The position numbers and the translations under genes are program-made. From Bacteroidia bacterium (GTDB lineage Bacteria; Bacteroidota; Bacteroidia; Flavobacteriales; Flavobacteriaceae), in NCBI GenBank assembly GCA_030432635.1, contig JAUIMB010000007.1, forward strand, positions 1-64,000: 64,000 nt of DNA. Direction: 5' to 3'. Positions 37,386 to 45,974 of the stretch are shown piece after piece. Position 1 is the first letter of the stretch. Every line of letters begins with the position of its first letter. The notes below the pieces were generated by a model. That model searched no databases. It saw nothing but the letters and a program-made list of their open reading frames with translations, and was not told the DNA's origin.

Positions 37386-37910
37386 TTGACAAAATCCATA
37401 CATCAAGACATTTGCGATAAAATCCGCTTTTCAAAACTTTACGAAAAGTATGCACAATCCTTAAGTAATATTCTTTATTACAAGTATGGAGAATTACTGA
37501 ATCCTTCCGATAAAGTTCAAGAGGCATTTATTAAGTTATGGGAGAATTGTGCAAAGATAAAACCTGAGGCAGCTAAAACTTATTTATTCACAACGGCAAA
37601 CAACATGATGTTAAATGCCGTGAAACATCAAAAGGTAGTACTCAAATATCAGAAGGTCAAACCTAAAGATTACACGAATGAATCACCCGAATTTATTCTT
37701 CGTAAAAAAGAGTTCCTTGAACGATTCCAAAACGTGCTTTCTAAATTAAAAGATGAGGAACGAACAGCATTCCTTTTGAATAAAGTAGATGGTAAGACCC
37801 ACAAGGAGGTTGCTGAAATTCTTGGGATCACAAAAAAAGTAGCCGAACATAGAATTTATGCAGCATTCAACAAGCTCAAAAGTGAACTTGAAGAGCTAAA
37901 TAGAAAATAA
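37386..37910 (+). CDS. ECF-type RNA polymerase sigma factor
   Basis: A 174-residue sigma-70 family factor with region 2 (FSKLYEKYAQSLSNILYYKYGELLNPSDKVQEAFIKLWENC, AAKTYLFTTANNMMLN) and region 4 (LKDEERTAFLLNKVDGKTHKEVAEILGITKKVAEHRIYAAFNKLK). It lacks regions 1 and 3, as ECF factors do. The only start that keeps region 2 complete is TTG. It is followed by a FecR anti-sigma gene and a TonB receptor, so it probably responds to a surface signal. Which promoter it recognises cannot be told. Confidence 0.9.
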   Translation: MTKSIHQDICDKIRFSKLYEKYAQSLSNILYYKYGELLNPSDKVQEAFIKLWENCAKIKPEAAKTYLFTTANNMMLNAVKHQKVVLKYQKVKPKDYTNESPEFILRKKEFLERFQNVLSKLKDEERTAFLLNKVDGKTHKEVAEILGITKKVAEHRIYAAFNKLKSELEELNRK

Positions 37911-37959
37911 TTCTGGGACAATTCCATTTTATGTTGTTTTAAAAGTATAACACCTTACT

Positions 37960-38859
37960 ATGGACAAAGAATACTTATTGAAGAAATGGTTAAGTGACGA
38001 ACTTACCTCTGAAGAGGCAAAAGCTTTCAATGCCTTGGAAAATGCTGCGTTCTATAGAGAAATTATTGAGGAGGCACAAAGGTTTAGTGGTGATTCGAAT
38101 ATGAAAGTTGAGACCTTTGGTGAATTGGATAAAAAACTAGCGTCAAAGCCTATTAACTCTATCAATTGGATAAAGGCCGTATCTGCAATTGCAGCTATTT
38201 TCATTATTGGTTTTGCTTTGTTTGCGCTTTTCAATAATGATCAAATCAATACATTCAAGACAGATTTAGCTCAAAGAGAGACCATAACATTACCTGATAA
38301 TTCTGTTGTAAACTTGAATGCTTTATCAGAATTAGAGTTTAATGTCTCAAACTGGGACAATGTTAGAGCTCTAAAGCTTAAAGGTGAAGCGTTTTTTGAT
38401 GTGGAAAAGGGTAAGCGATTTGATGTAAATACTGATTTTGGAACTGTTAGTGTGTTGGGTACAGAGTTTAATGTGTTATCGAGAGATCGTGTTTTTATGG
38501 TGTCTTGTTATGAAGGTTCAGTTCAGGTAACTTATAACAATAATCAGGTTGAACTACCAGCTGGAACTGAGTTTCTTTTGGAAGCAGGTAAAGGCCTAAA
38601 GTCCAACATTGGAGTCGCAGAACCTTACTGGTTGAAACACATGAGTGTTTTTGAAAACGTCGCTTTTAATACTGTGATAAAAGAAATTGAAAAACAATAT
38701 GATGTCAAGGTACGATGCACTTCTGATTTGAACCTTAAATTTACTGGTGCGTTTGAACATGACAACCTTGAAAATGCCTTAAAATCTATTACAAAGCCCC
38801 TGAATTTGACCTTCATCATTCAAAGCAACACTAAAGAGGTCATTATTAGGGATGAATAG
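37960..38859 (+). CDS. FecR family anti-sigma factor
   Basis: A 299-residue membrane protein. The N-terminal cytoplasmic part (1-68) has the sigma-binding tail KKWLSDELTSEEAKAF. One membrane segment spans about 70-91, the periplasmic FecR domain about 98-195 (RETITLPDNSVVNLNALSELEFN, LKGEAFFDVEKG, VLGTEFNV), and the C-terminal DUF4974 domain about 228-297 (FENVAFNTVIKEIEKQYDVKV). It should hold the ECF sigma factor until the TonB receptor signals. It overlaps the receptor gene by eight bases. Confidence 0.93.
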   Translation: MDKEYLLKKWLSDELTSEEAKAFNALENAAFYREIIEEAQRFSGDSNMKVETFGELDKKLASKPINSINWIKAVSAIAAIFIIGFALFALFNNDQINTFKTDLAQRETITLPDNSVVNLNALSELEFNVSNWDNVRALKLKGEAFFDVEKGKRFDVNTDFGTVSVLGTEFNVLSRDRVFMVSCYEGSVQVTYNNNQVELPAGTEFLLEAGKGLKSNIGVAEPYWLKHMSVFENVAFNTVIKEIEKQYDVKVRCTSDLNLKFTGAFEHDNLENALKSITKPLNLTFIIQSNTKEVIIRDE

Positions 38860-41356
38860 CCATAGTTTACATATTGTTTTAGTTGTTTGTTTCCTTTCAA
38901 TGGTTAAAACCCAGGCGCAGAGTTCAGGACATAAAGTAGCTGTTTCAAAGATTTTGGAGCAAATTACCGATGAGTATGCTGTGACATTCAATTATGAAAG
39001 TAGTCTTTTAATAGGGTTAAGCATTGTTCCCACCACACAAAATGCTAATCTTAGTTCAAAAATTAAGAACATCGAAAAACAAACCAATCTGGTTTTTGAA
39101 AAAGTTAGCAATGTTGTATTTACAATATCTAAAGCAATTAAATGGTGTGGTTATTTAAAAGGGTCTGAGTTTGAACAACCACTTTTTGGTGCCACAGTAA
39201 GTAGTAAATCCAGTTATACTGTAACGAATGAAGAAGGCTATTTTGAAATCACTTTGACTTCTGGAGATGAATTATTGACCATACGGCACATTGGATTTAA
39301 AACCATAGAGCGTCAAGTGAGCAGTTTAAGTCCAGAAGATTGTGAAACCATAATAATGGTCGTTGAGCAAGAACTCATTGCGCCAGTGCTTATTGAAACA
39401 TATATCGTTCGAGGTATAGATAAGCGACACGATTGGACCACGTCAATTGACTATAAAAAGTTTAGTCTGTTGCCTGGTCTTATTGAAACTGATGTGCTCC
39501 AAACTGTTCAAGCGCTTCCCAGTGTTTTAAGTGTTGATGAAACCGTTTCCAATATTAACATAAGAGGAGGCTCACATGACCAAAACCTCATTCTGTGGGA
39601 TGATATCAAAATGTACCAAACGGGACACTTTTTTGGACTTATGTCTAGTTTTAATCCGCTCATGACACAAACGGCTAAGGTTATTAATAATGGTTCTGAT
39701 GTTTCTTTAACCGATGGTGTTTCTGGCACGATTCATATGCAAACCGATAAAGAAATTGATTCCAAGTTCAACGGTGTTTTCGGAATTAATTTTTTAAACG
39801 CAGAATTGTTTGCGAACATTCCCATTGGAAAAAAATCGTCTCTTCAACTTGCGTCTAGGACGTCCTATGACGACTTGGTTAGAACGCCTACTTATGATGT
39901 TTACTTTGATAGAATCATACAAGAGACTGAAGCCGAAAACAATGTCTTCAATGTTGTCAATTCAGATCAAGAGTTCAATTTTTATGATGTCTCAATGAGG
40001 TGGCTGTATCAATTAACAGAGAATGATGTAATTCGACTAAATTTTATTCTGATTGATAATGATTTGGGTTTTAACGAAACGGTCAACTCCATTGATGTGT
40101 CTAGAACAAGAGGAAGCAGCATTTCCCAAAATAGTATTGCTGGAGGACTGCATTACCGTAGACAATGGAATGATGGTTTTTGGAGTGCAATTAGCATTTA
40201 TGAAACAGATTATAAGCTAAAATCCTCAAATGCAGATGTTCTCACCAATCAACTACAGTTACAAGAAAATGTAGTTTCTGAAACTAGCATCAGTGTTGAT
40301 AATCATTATAAAGATAATTCGTGGCAATATAATTTGGGGTATCAATTCACTGAAACAGAAGTCGTAAATTTAAACGACATTGATTTACCGAGATTTGTAA
40401 GACGTGATGAGGAAATATTAAGAGAGCATGCCGTTTTTGGTCAAGCGTCCTATACGAGTCCAAGCAGCGATCTTTCCATCAAGGGTGGCGTTAGGGCAAA
40501 TTACCTCTCTAGGTTCAATAAAATGATCATTGAGCCTAGATTAAATGTTAGAAGATCATTTGGTGAGCACGTTGAAATTGAAGCACAAGGCGAGTTTAAG
40601 CATCAAAGCACCTCTCAAATTGTAAACTTTCAAAATGACTTTTTGGGCATTGAAAAACGACGATGGCAACTCACAGACAATGACAGTATTCCAATTCTTC
40701 AGAGTAAACAAGCGTCATTGGGAATAACCTATAAAAACAATGGTTGGCTTTTGGATGCCAAAGGGTTTTATAAAACGGTAGATGGAATCACAACCCAAAG
40801 CCAAAGCTTGACCACTAAATATGAATTTGCGAAAGCGAGAGGAAGTTATGACGCTTATGGGTTTGAGTTCCTTTGTCGGAAAAAAACAGGCAACTTTAAC
40901 AGTTGGCTAAGTTATTCATATATTGATAATACCTATATGTTTGAATCACTTGAAGATGTCGAGTTTCCAAGTAACTTTGATATTACGCACTCATTCACTT
41001 TAGGAACAACTTTCAGTACGAAATCTTGGAATATTTCAGCAGGCGTAAATTATAGAACGGGAAAACCAACTTCAATACCAATTAGTGGTAATGACATAGT
41101 TGATGATAGTGTGAATTTTGGTAAAGCCAATCATGATAACCTCAGAGACTATTTAAGAATTGATGCTTCAGCGATTTATAAATTCAAAATAAGTAATGCC
41201 TTAAGATCTGAAATCGGTGCATCCATTTGGAATATTTCAAATAGAAATAATAGTATCAATAATTTTTACAGGATTAATGAAAATGATAGAGTAGAACGGT
41301 TCTCTAGATTTTCATTAGGCTTGACGACTAACGCTGTTATGCGTATTTTCTTTTAG
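38852..41356 (+). CDS. TonB-dependent receptor with STN signalling domain
   Basis: An 834-residue outer-membrane transducer. The signal peptide (1-23) ends TQAQ. An STN-like domain (about 27-93: ILEQITDEYAVTFNYESS) that can contact FecR comes next, then a carboxypeptidase-regulatory-like domain (about 98-175: GATVSSKSSYTVTNEEGYFEI), a plug (about 205-310: LLPGLIETDVLQTVQALPSVLSV, NIRGG, LILWDDIKMYQTGHFFG) and a barrel ending in Phe-Phe. There is no SusD partner. The gene overlaps fecR, so the sigma, anti-sigma and receptor form a transmembrane signalling unit. The ligand is unknown. Confidence 0.9.
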   Translation: MNSHSLHIVLVVCFLSMVKTQAQSSGHKVAVSKILEQITDEYAVTFNYESSLLIGLSIVPTTQNANLSSKIKNIEKQTNLVFEKVSNVVFTISKAIKWCGYLKGSEFEQPLFGATVSSKSSYTVTNEEGYFEITLTSGDELLTIRHIGFKTIERQVSSLSPEDCETIIMVVEQELIAPVLIETYIVRGIDKRHDWTTSIDYKKFSLLPGLIETDVLQTVQALPSVLSVDETVSNINIRGGSHDQNLILWDDIKMYQTGHFFGLMSSFNPLMTQTAKVINNGSDVSLTDGVSGTIHMQTDKEIDSKFNGVFGINFLNAELFANIPIGKKSSLQLASRTSYDDLVRTPTYDVYFDRIIQETEAENNVFNVVNSDQEFNFYDVSMRWLYQLTENDVIRLNFILIDNDLGFNETVNSIDVSRTRGSSISQNSIAGGLHYRRQWNDGFWSAISIYETDYKLKSSNADVLTNQLQLQENVVSETSISVDNHYKDNSWQYNLGYQFTETEVVNLNDIDLPRFVRRDEEILREHAVFGQASYTSPSSDLSIKGGVRANYLSRFNKMIIEPRLNVRRSFGEHVEIEAQGEFKHQSTSQIVNFQNDFLGIEKRRWQLTDNDSIPILQSKQASLGITYKNNGWLLDAKGFYKTVDGITTQSQSLTTKYEFAKARGSYDAYGFEFLCRKKTGNFNSWLSYSYIDNTYMFESLEDVEFPSNFDITHSFTLGTTFSTKSWNISAGVNYRTGKPTSIPISGNDIVDDSVNFGKANHDNLRDYLRIDASAIYKFKISNALRSEIGASIWNISNRNNSINNFYRINENDRVERFSRFSLGLTTNAVMRIFF

Positions 41357-41408
41357 ATCAATACAATCAACCAAGTAACCAATATGGTTATTACTAATAC
41401 TATAGATT

Positions 41409-44006
41409 ATGAAATTAGTTTACTTTTTTACATTTTCGCTCTTTGTAAGCTTTGGAAATGCACAAATCATCAACTTTTCTGATGCAGAGCTAAAAAACAG
41501 ACTTTTAGAGGCAAACCCCTCAACTTACATTGCAAAAGATATTAATGGATCTGCAGTCGCTATTGACACCAATGCAGATAATGAAATAGATATTTCGGAG
41601 GCTCAAGCCATTTATCAGCTAAATATAAGTTCTAGCAACATATCTGACCTGAACGGATTAGAACATTTCATCAACCTGACACGCCTTGAAATCAATTTAA
41701 ATAGTATTTCCGTTTTTGATGGAACGTCATTCGCTAACCTAGAATACCTTGATTTTAGTAACAATGTACTAACAACAGTGGATGTTTCAGGATTAACTAA
41801 CCTTCAAATATTTTGGGCTTTTGGTAATCCGTTTACGTCAATTGATGTAAGCTCACTTAGTGGATTAGATTTGTTAGACATTAGTTATTGTGATAATCTC
41901 ATGGGTTTGGATGCTAGTAACTTAACCAATCTTACTGATTTACGTTGTACTAGTAATGATGTCATGACCAATTTGAATGTTAGTGGTTGTGTTGCTCTAG
42001 AGGATTTGAGCTGTCAATATTCTGCTTTGACCAGTTTGGATTTAAGTGGACTTGCTAATCTAGACACAATGTTTGCCGAAAGTAATAATTTGTCGTCTAT
42101 CGATGTCACTGGAGCGGTTAGTCTCGGTAATATAAATATTGCCTTCAATCAAATCACCTCCTTGGTTGTTCATGATTTACCGGTTTTACAATCTATCAGT
42201 GCCAGTAGTAATTTGATTAGTAATTTAGACATACAAAACTGTCCTTTCTTTTTTACATTGGTCATGGAGGATAATCAACTGGCAACACTTGATTTGTCTA
42301 ATGTGCCAAATATTGTAATTGTTGAAGTAGCAAATAATAATATCAGTGAATTAATTCTAGCAGAAAATAACGAGATAGTGCAATTAGGTTTGACCAATAA
42401 CCAATTGACCGAGTTGAACTTGAATGACTGCATCAATTTAAATTGGGGTTCATTTGATAACAATCCAAATTTAGAATCCATTCTTATGAAGAATGGAAGC
42501 ATTGAATCACTATTCAATACGGATATCGACAATCTTCCTAATCTACAATATGTTTGTGCAGATGATGATCAGTTAAGTGACGTGCAGATTTGGCTATCCA
42601 ATAATGGTTACAGTAATGTCAATGTGAATACCTATTGCTCCTTTACACCAGGTGGTATATTTTATGAAATCCTAGGAGAAGTGAGGTATGACTTTGATAA
42701 TGATGGATGTTCAACTACCGATGCAATGGTACCATTTATGTCATATAATATCAGCGATGGAATAGAAGCGGGAATGGGAGTTGCAGATAGTACAGGCGTG
42801 TATCGCATTCCTGTTCAAGAAGGTACTTATACTATTACGCCAACGATGGTTGACCCTGTACTTTTCAATGTATCTCCTAGTAGTTTTGACGTCGATTTTC
42901 CAGAGGATGAGAGCCCATTGGTACAGGATATTTGTATCATTCCGAATTCAACAGTAAATGATTTAGAAGTTGTTCTTACACCTTTAACACCAGCAAGACC
43001 TGGGTTTGATGCCGATTATCAAATACTTGTGAAAAATGTAGGAAACCAGATTTTAAGTGGTGATGTGTCATTAACTTATCCTGAAAGTTTAATGACCTAT
43101 TTGGATTCTGATACACCATTCGATGCCTCCTCAACCGATAGTTACACTTGGAATTTTGTTGACTTAGTACCTTTTCAATCATTTTCTGTAATAATAACGT
43201 TTACTGTTAATCCGCCTACAGACCCAGATTTTCCAGTAAATATAGATGATATTCTAACTTTTATGGCAAATGTCAATCCAATGGTTGGTGATAATCATCC
43301 AGACAACAATACTTTCGTTTTAGACCAAACCGTAGTTGGTTCTTTTGACCCTAATGATATTTTATGTTTGGAAGGGGAAAACATAACAACAGAACAGGTT
43401 GGAAAAGAGGTCCATTATCGTATTCGGTTTGAGAACACTGGCACTTTTCCTGCGGAAAATATTGTCGTTGAAAATACCGTTGATACTCAAAAATTTGACC
43501 TGTCGAGCCTACAAGTACTAAACGGTAGTCATGAGTTTGTGACCCGAATTACTGGAAATAGTGTTGAATTCATTTTTGAGAATATCAATCTGCCGTTTGA
43601 TGACGCCAGTAACGATGGGTTTATTTTATATAAAATCAAAACGCTATCAACTTTAAATGAAGGTGATGTTTTTAGTAATAGTGCCAATATTTATTTTGAT
43701 TTTAACTTCCCTATTGAAACTAATAATTACAGTACTATTGTAATGGACAATCTAGGAGTGAATGACTTTGAAGAGATCGACGGATTGACTGTTTTTCCCA
43801 ACCCAGCTACAAATGTGCTGAATTTCAGAAGTGGTCATAATATCGAAAAAATTCAAATATACAGCGTACTCGGAAAATCAATCAAAGAATTCGCTCCAAT
43901 CCATAACCAAAGAGAAATTGATATCAAGGATTTGACAGATGGCATCTACTTTATTGAATTTGAATCTAATAATGAAAGAACAATCAAGAAGTTTATTAAA
44001 AGTTAA
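41409..44006 (+). CDS. Leucine-rich-repeat protein with T9SS type A sorting domain
   Basis: An 865-residue secreted protein. The signal peptide (1-18) ends GNAQ. An EF-hand-like calcium loop is at residues 53-64 (DTNADNEIDISE). Leucine-rich repeats run from about 68 to 390 with units such as LTSLDLSGLANLDTMFAESNNL. A beta domain with YDFDNDGCSTTD follows (about 425-510), then two Ig-like domains including SFDPNDILCLEG, a common arrangement in this phylum. The type A sorting domain is residues 795-865 (VFPNPATNVLNF, then LTDGIYFIEFES and a basic end). It follows the TonB receptor at 52 bases and probably ends up attached at the surface. Confidence 0.9.
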   Translation: MKLVYFFTFSLFVSFGNAQIINFSDAELKNRLLEANPSTYIAKDINGSAVAIDTNADNEIDISEAQAIYQLNISSSNISDLNGLEHFINLTRLEINLNSISVFDGTSFANLEYLDFSNNVLTTVDVSGLTNLQIFWAFGNPFTSIDVSSLSGLDLLDISYCDNLMGLDASNLTNLTDLRCTSNDVMTNLNVSGCVALEDLSCQYSALTSLDLSGLANLDTMFAESNNLSSIDVTGAVSLGNINIAFNQITSLVVHDLPVLQSISASSNLISNLDIQNCPFFFTLVMEDNQLATLDLSNVPNIVIVEVANNNISELILAENNEIVQLGLTNNQLTELNLNDCINLNWGSFDNNPNLESILMKNGSIESLFNTDIDNLPNLQYVCADDDQLSDVQIWLSNNGYSNVNVNTYCSFTPGGIFYEILGEVRYDFDNDGCSTTDAMVPFMSYNISDGIEAGMGVADSTGVYRIPVQEGTYTITPTMVDPVLFNVSPSSFDVDFPEDESPLVQDICIIPNSTVNDLEVVLTPLTPARPGFDADYQILVKNVGNQILSGDVSLTYPESLMTYLDSDTPFDASSTDSYTWNFVDLVPFQSFSVIITFTVNPPTDPDFPVNIDDILTFMANVNPMVGDNHPDNNTFVLDQTVVGSFDPNDILCLEGENITTEQVGKEVHYRIRFENTGTFPAENIVVENTVDTQKFDLSSLQVLNGSHEFVTRITGNSVEFIFENINLPFDDASNDGFILYKIKTLSTLNEGDVFSNSANIYFDFNFPIETNNYSTIVMDNLGVNDFEEIDGLTVFPNPATNVLNFRSGHNIEKIQIYSVLGKSIKEFAPIHNQREIDIKDLTDGIYFIEFESNNERTIKKFIKS

Positions 44007-44080
44007 GACATGACACAATCCAAGATAGCTTGATTAACAAAAAGTTATTGCTCTCTAGGGTACATGTTAGTGTTTGGTAA

Positions 44081-44115
44081 AAAAAAAGACCTGAACAACA
44101 TTCAGGTCTTTTTTT
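44081..44115. terminator. Bidirectional terminator between the LRR protein and the LEA-like lipoprotein
   Basis: A perfect 15-base stem (A run plus GACCTGAA, paired with TTCAGGTC plus T run) with a five-base loop. It is between two convergent genes and should serve both. Confidence 0.92.
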
Positions 44116-44136
44116 ATGAAAACTAAGTGAGTTTTC

Positions 44137-44553
44137 TTAGTTGTCTTTCTTTAATTTGTCTGCAGCTTTGTCTACTGCATCATTTACTGCTTTAGAACCA
44201 TCTTCCTTAGCTTTGTCAGCAGCGTCATTTACAGCATCTTTAGCATCGTTTGCCATATCTTTAGCGCCTTCTTTTACTTTGTTGGCACCATCTTTCAAGG
44301 CATTTCCAGCTGAATCTAAAGCATCACCAGCTTTTTCAGCTGCATCTTCAGCGCCTTCTTTAACTGCTTCAGCACCATCTTCGATAGCTTCACCAGTTGC
44401 TTCGGCTGCATCTTCGATAGCATCACCTGCTTCTTTTGCTGCATTTTCTACGGCATCACCTGCTTTTTCAGCACCTTCTTTAGTTTCTCTACACGAAGTT
44501 ACAGACACAACAAGTGCCAAAACCAATGCGATGTTTAAAATCAATTTTTTCAT
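44137..44553 (-). CDS. LEA-like repeat lipoprotein
   Basis: A 138-residue lipoprotein. The signal ends VTSC with cysteine 21. The rest is a run of degenerate 11-residue repeats made of Ala, Lys, Asp, Glu and Gly (KAGDAVENAAKEAGDAIEDAAE, for example), with no Cys, Trp or Tyr. This is the pattern of late-embryogenesis-abundant group 3 proteins and apolipoprotein-like amphipathic helices. It should be disordered in solution and helical on drying or on a membrane. A desiccation or osmotic protection role, or envelope spacing, is inferred only. A long antisense reading frame is an artefact of the GC-rich repeats. Confidence 0.8.
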   Translation of the reverse strand: MKKLILNIALVLALVVSVTSCRETKEGAEKAGDAVENAAKEAGDAIEDAAEATGEAIEDGAEAVKEGAEDAAEKAGDALDSAGNALKDGANKVKEGAKDMANDAKDAVNDAADKAKEDGSKAVNDAVDKAADKLKKDN

Positions 44554-44659
44554 TGTAAATGTTTTAGTGTTAATTGTTAATAAGCTAAAATAATAAGTTA
44601 GATTGAATTATTTGTTAAAAATTTAACATTTTTTGATATCATCCAATCCAACTAACGCA

Positions 44660-45886
44660 CTATATACGAATGTAATCAATGATTTGGACGACTGCTCCTT
44701 TATTTTTTTCTATGAACGCAGCATTTTTAACACCAGTTGTTTTTCGATAAGACTCGGATGTTACCGTCAAATCCAATACAGTTGTGAGCTCTTCATGGTT
44801 TTTAATCGATATGACGCCTGCTTCCTTGATCATTAACGAGGCTTCTGGAAATTTTTCATAATGCTGTCCTATAATAATAGGAACGCCAAAAACGGCAGGC
44901 TCCAAAATATTGTGTAATCCAGTATTGCCCATGGCTCCACCAACATAAGCGATATCAGCATAACTGTAGATTTTGCTGAGCAAACCAATAGTATCAACTA
45001 TGAACACATTGGCTTTGGTAAGGTCTGAATCGTCTTTTTGGGAATAACACACAACGTCTTTTTGGAGTTTTGAGGTAATTGCTGTGATATGATTGCTGTT
45101 AATCTCATGAGGTGCAATTATAAACTTTAAACGTTCAGAGGCATGGGCATTGATGTAAGGAATTAACAAGGCTTCATCCTCAGGCCAAGAACTTCCTATG
45201 ACGACACAAGTACTCTCGGCTTTAAATGTCGCGACAAATGGAAGTGCGTTATCCAACTTCAACTGATTGCTTACGCGATCAAATCTCGTGTCTCCAGAAA
45301 CAGTGACATTATCATAGTCAATGGAATTCAGTAGTGATTTGGATGATTCATTCTGAACAAATATATGTTCAAACGTCAGTAAGGCTGTCTTTCGTTTTCC
45401 TCCATAAAATTTGAAATACGATTGGTTTTTTCTGAAATGTGCCGAAATCAAAATTGCTCGTCTGTCTTGACGGTTGAGCTCTATGAGCAGATTAGGCCAA
45501 ATATCGTACTTGACAAAAATGGTCAACTCAGGGTGAACCAGTTCTAGGAATCGTTTTGCATTTGTTTTGGTATCCAATGGAAGATAGACGACTACATCTG
45601 CAACATCAGTATTTTTTCTTACTTCATATCCTGAAGGTGAAAAGAACGTCAACACGATTTTATGATCTGGATGGTCTTGTCGTAATTTTTCAAAAACAGG
45701 CAGACCTTGTTCATATTCACCAAGAGAAGCACAATGAAACCAAAAGGTGAGGTCGTCTTTTTTTATAGCCTTCGCAAGCACATCAAAAGTGTTTCTACGA
45801 CCTATGACACCACTTTTGATCTTGGTATTGAAGTACCCTAGAAATTTCAGCAAAAAAGAAAACAGATATATCCCTAAATTATACAA
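44660..45886 (-). CDS. waaA: 3-deoxy-D-manno-octulosonic acid transferase
   Basis: A 408-residue glycosyltransferase (GT30, KdtA) that links Kdo to lipid A. An N-terminal membrane anchor precedes FWFHCASLGEYEQGLPVFEKL, the family signature with the catalytic glutamate in SLGEYEQG. The C-terminal GT-B half has IGSSWPEDEALLIPYI, IAPHE and the sugar-nucleotide signature YVGGAMGNTGLHNILEPAVFGVPIIIG. Length fits. It is divergent from the DegT aminotransferase, and both belong to envelope polysaccharide work. Confidence 0.94.
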   Translation of the reverse strand: MYNLGIYLFSFLLKFLGYFNTKIKSGVIGRRNTFDVLAKAIKKDDLTFWFHCASLGEYEQGLPVFEKLRQDHPDHKIVLTFFSPSGYEVRKNTDVADVVVYLPLDTKTNAKRFLELVHPELTIFVKYDIWPNLLIELNRQDRRAILISAHFRKNQSYFKFYGGKRKTALLTFEHIFVQNESSKSLLNSIDYDNVTVSGDTRFDRVSNQLKLDNALPFVATFKAESTCVVIGSSWPEDEALLIPYINAHASERLKFIIAPHEINSNHITAITSKLQKDVVCYSQKDDSDLTKANVFIVDTIGLLSKIYSYADIAYVGGAMGNTGLHNILEPAVFGVPIIIGQHYEKFPEASLMIKEAGVISIKNHEELTTVLDLTVTSESYRKTTGVKNAAFIEKNKGAVVQIIDYIRI

Positions 45887-45974
45887 TATGGTTTGGATTA
45901 CACTCCTGCTAAAATACGTTTCTTTGTTATAAATTCATTGCTTAATGAAGACGAATTTTGTAATTTCGTCAGAT

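Noticed and set aside
44141-44593. A 150-codon plus-strand frame of Ala and Ser
   Set aside because: It is antisense to the LEA-like repeat lipoprotein; repeats without stop codons keep the other strand open. The minus frame has a signal peptide and lipobox.
44613-44628. TGTTAAA/TTTAACA inverted repeat downstream of kdtA
   Set aside because: It is a pure AT stem with no T tract on the correct strand; it is likely chance in AT-rich sequence.
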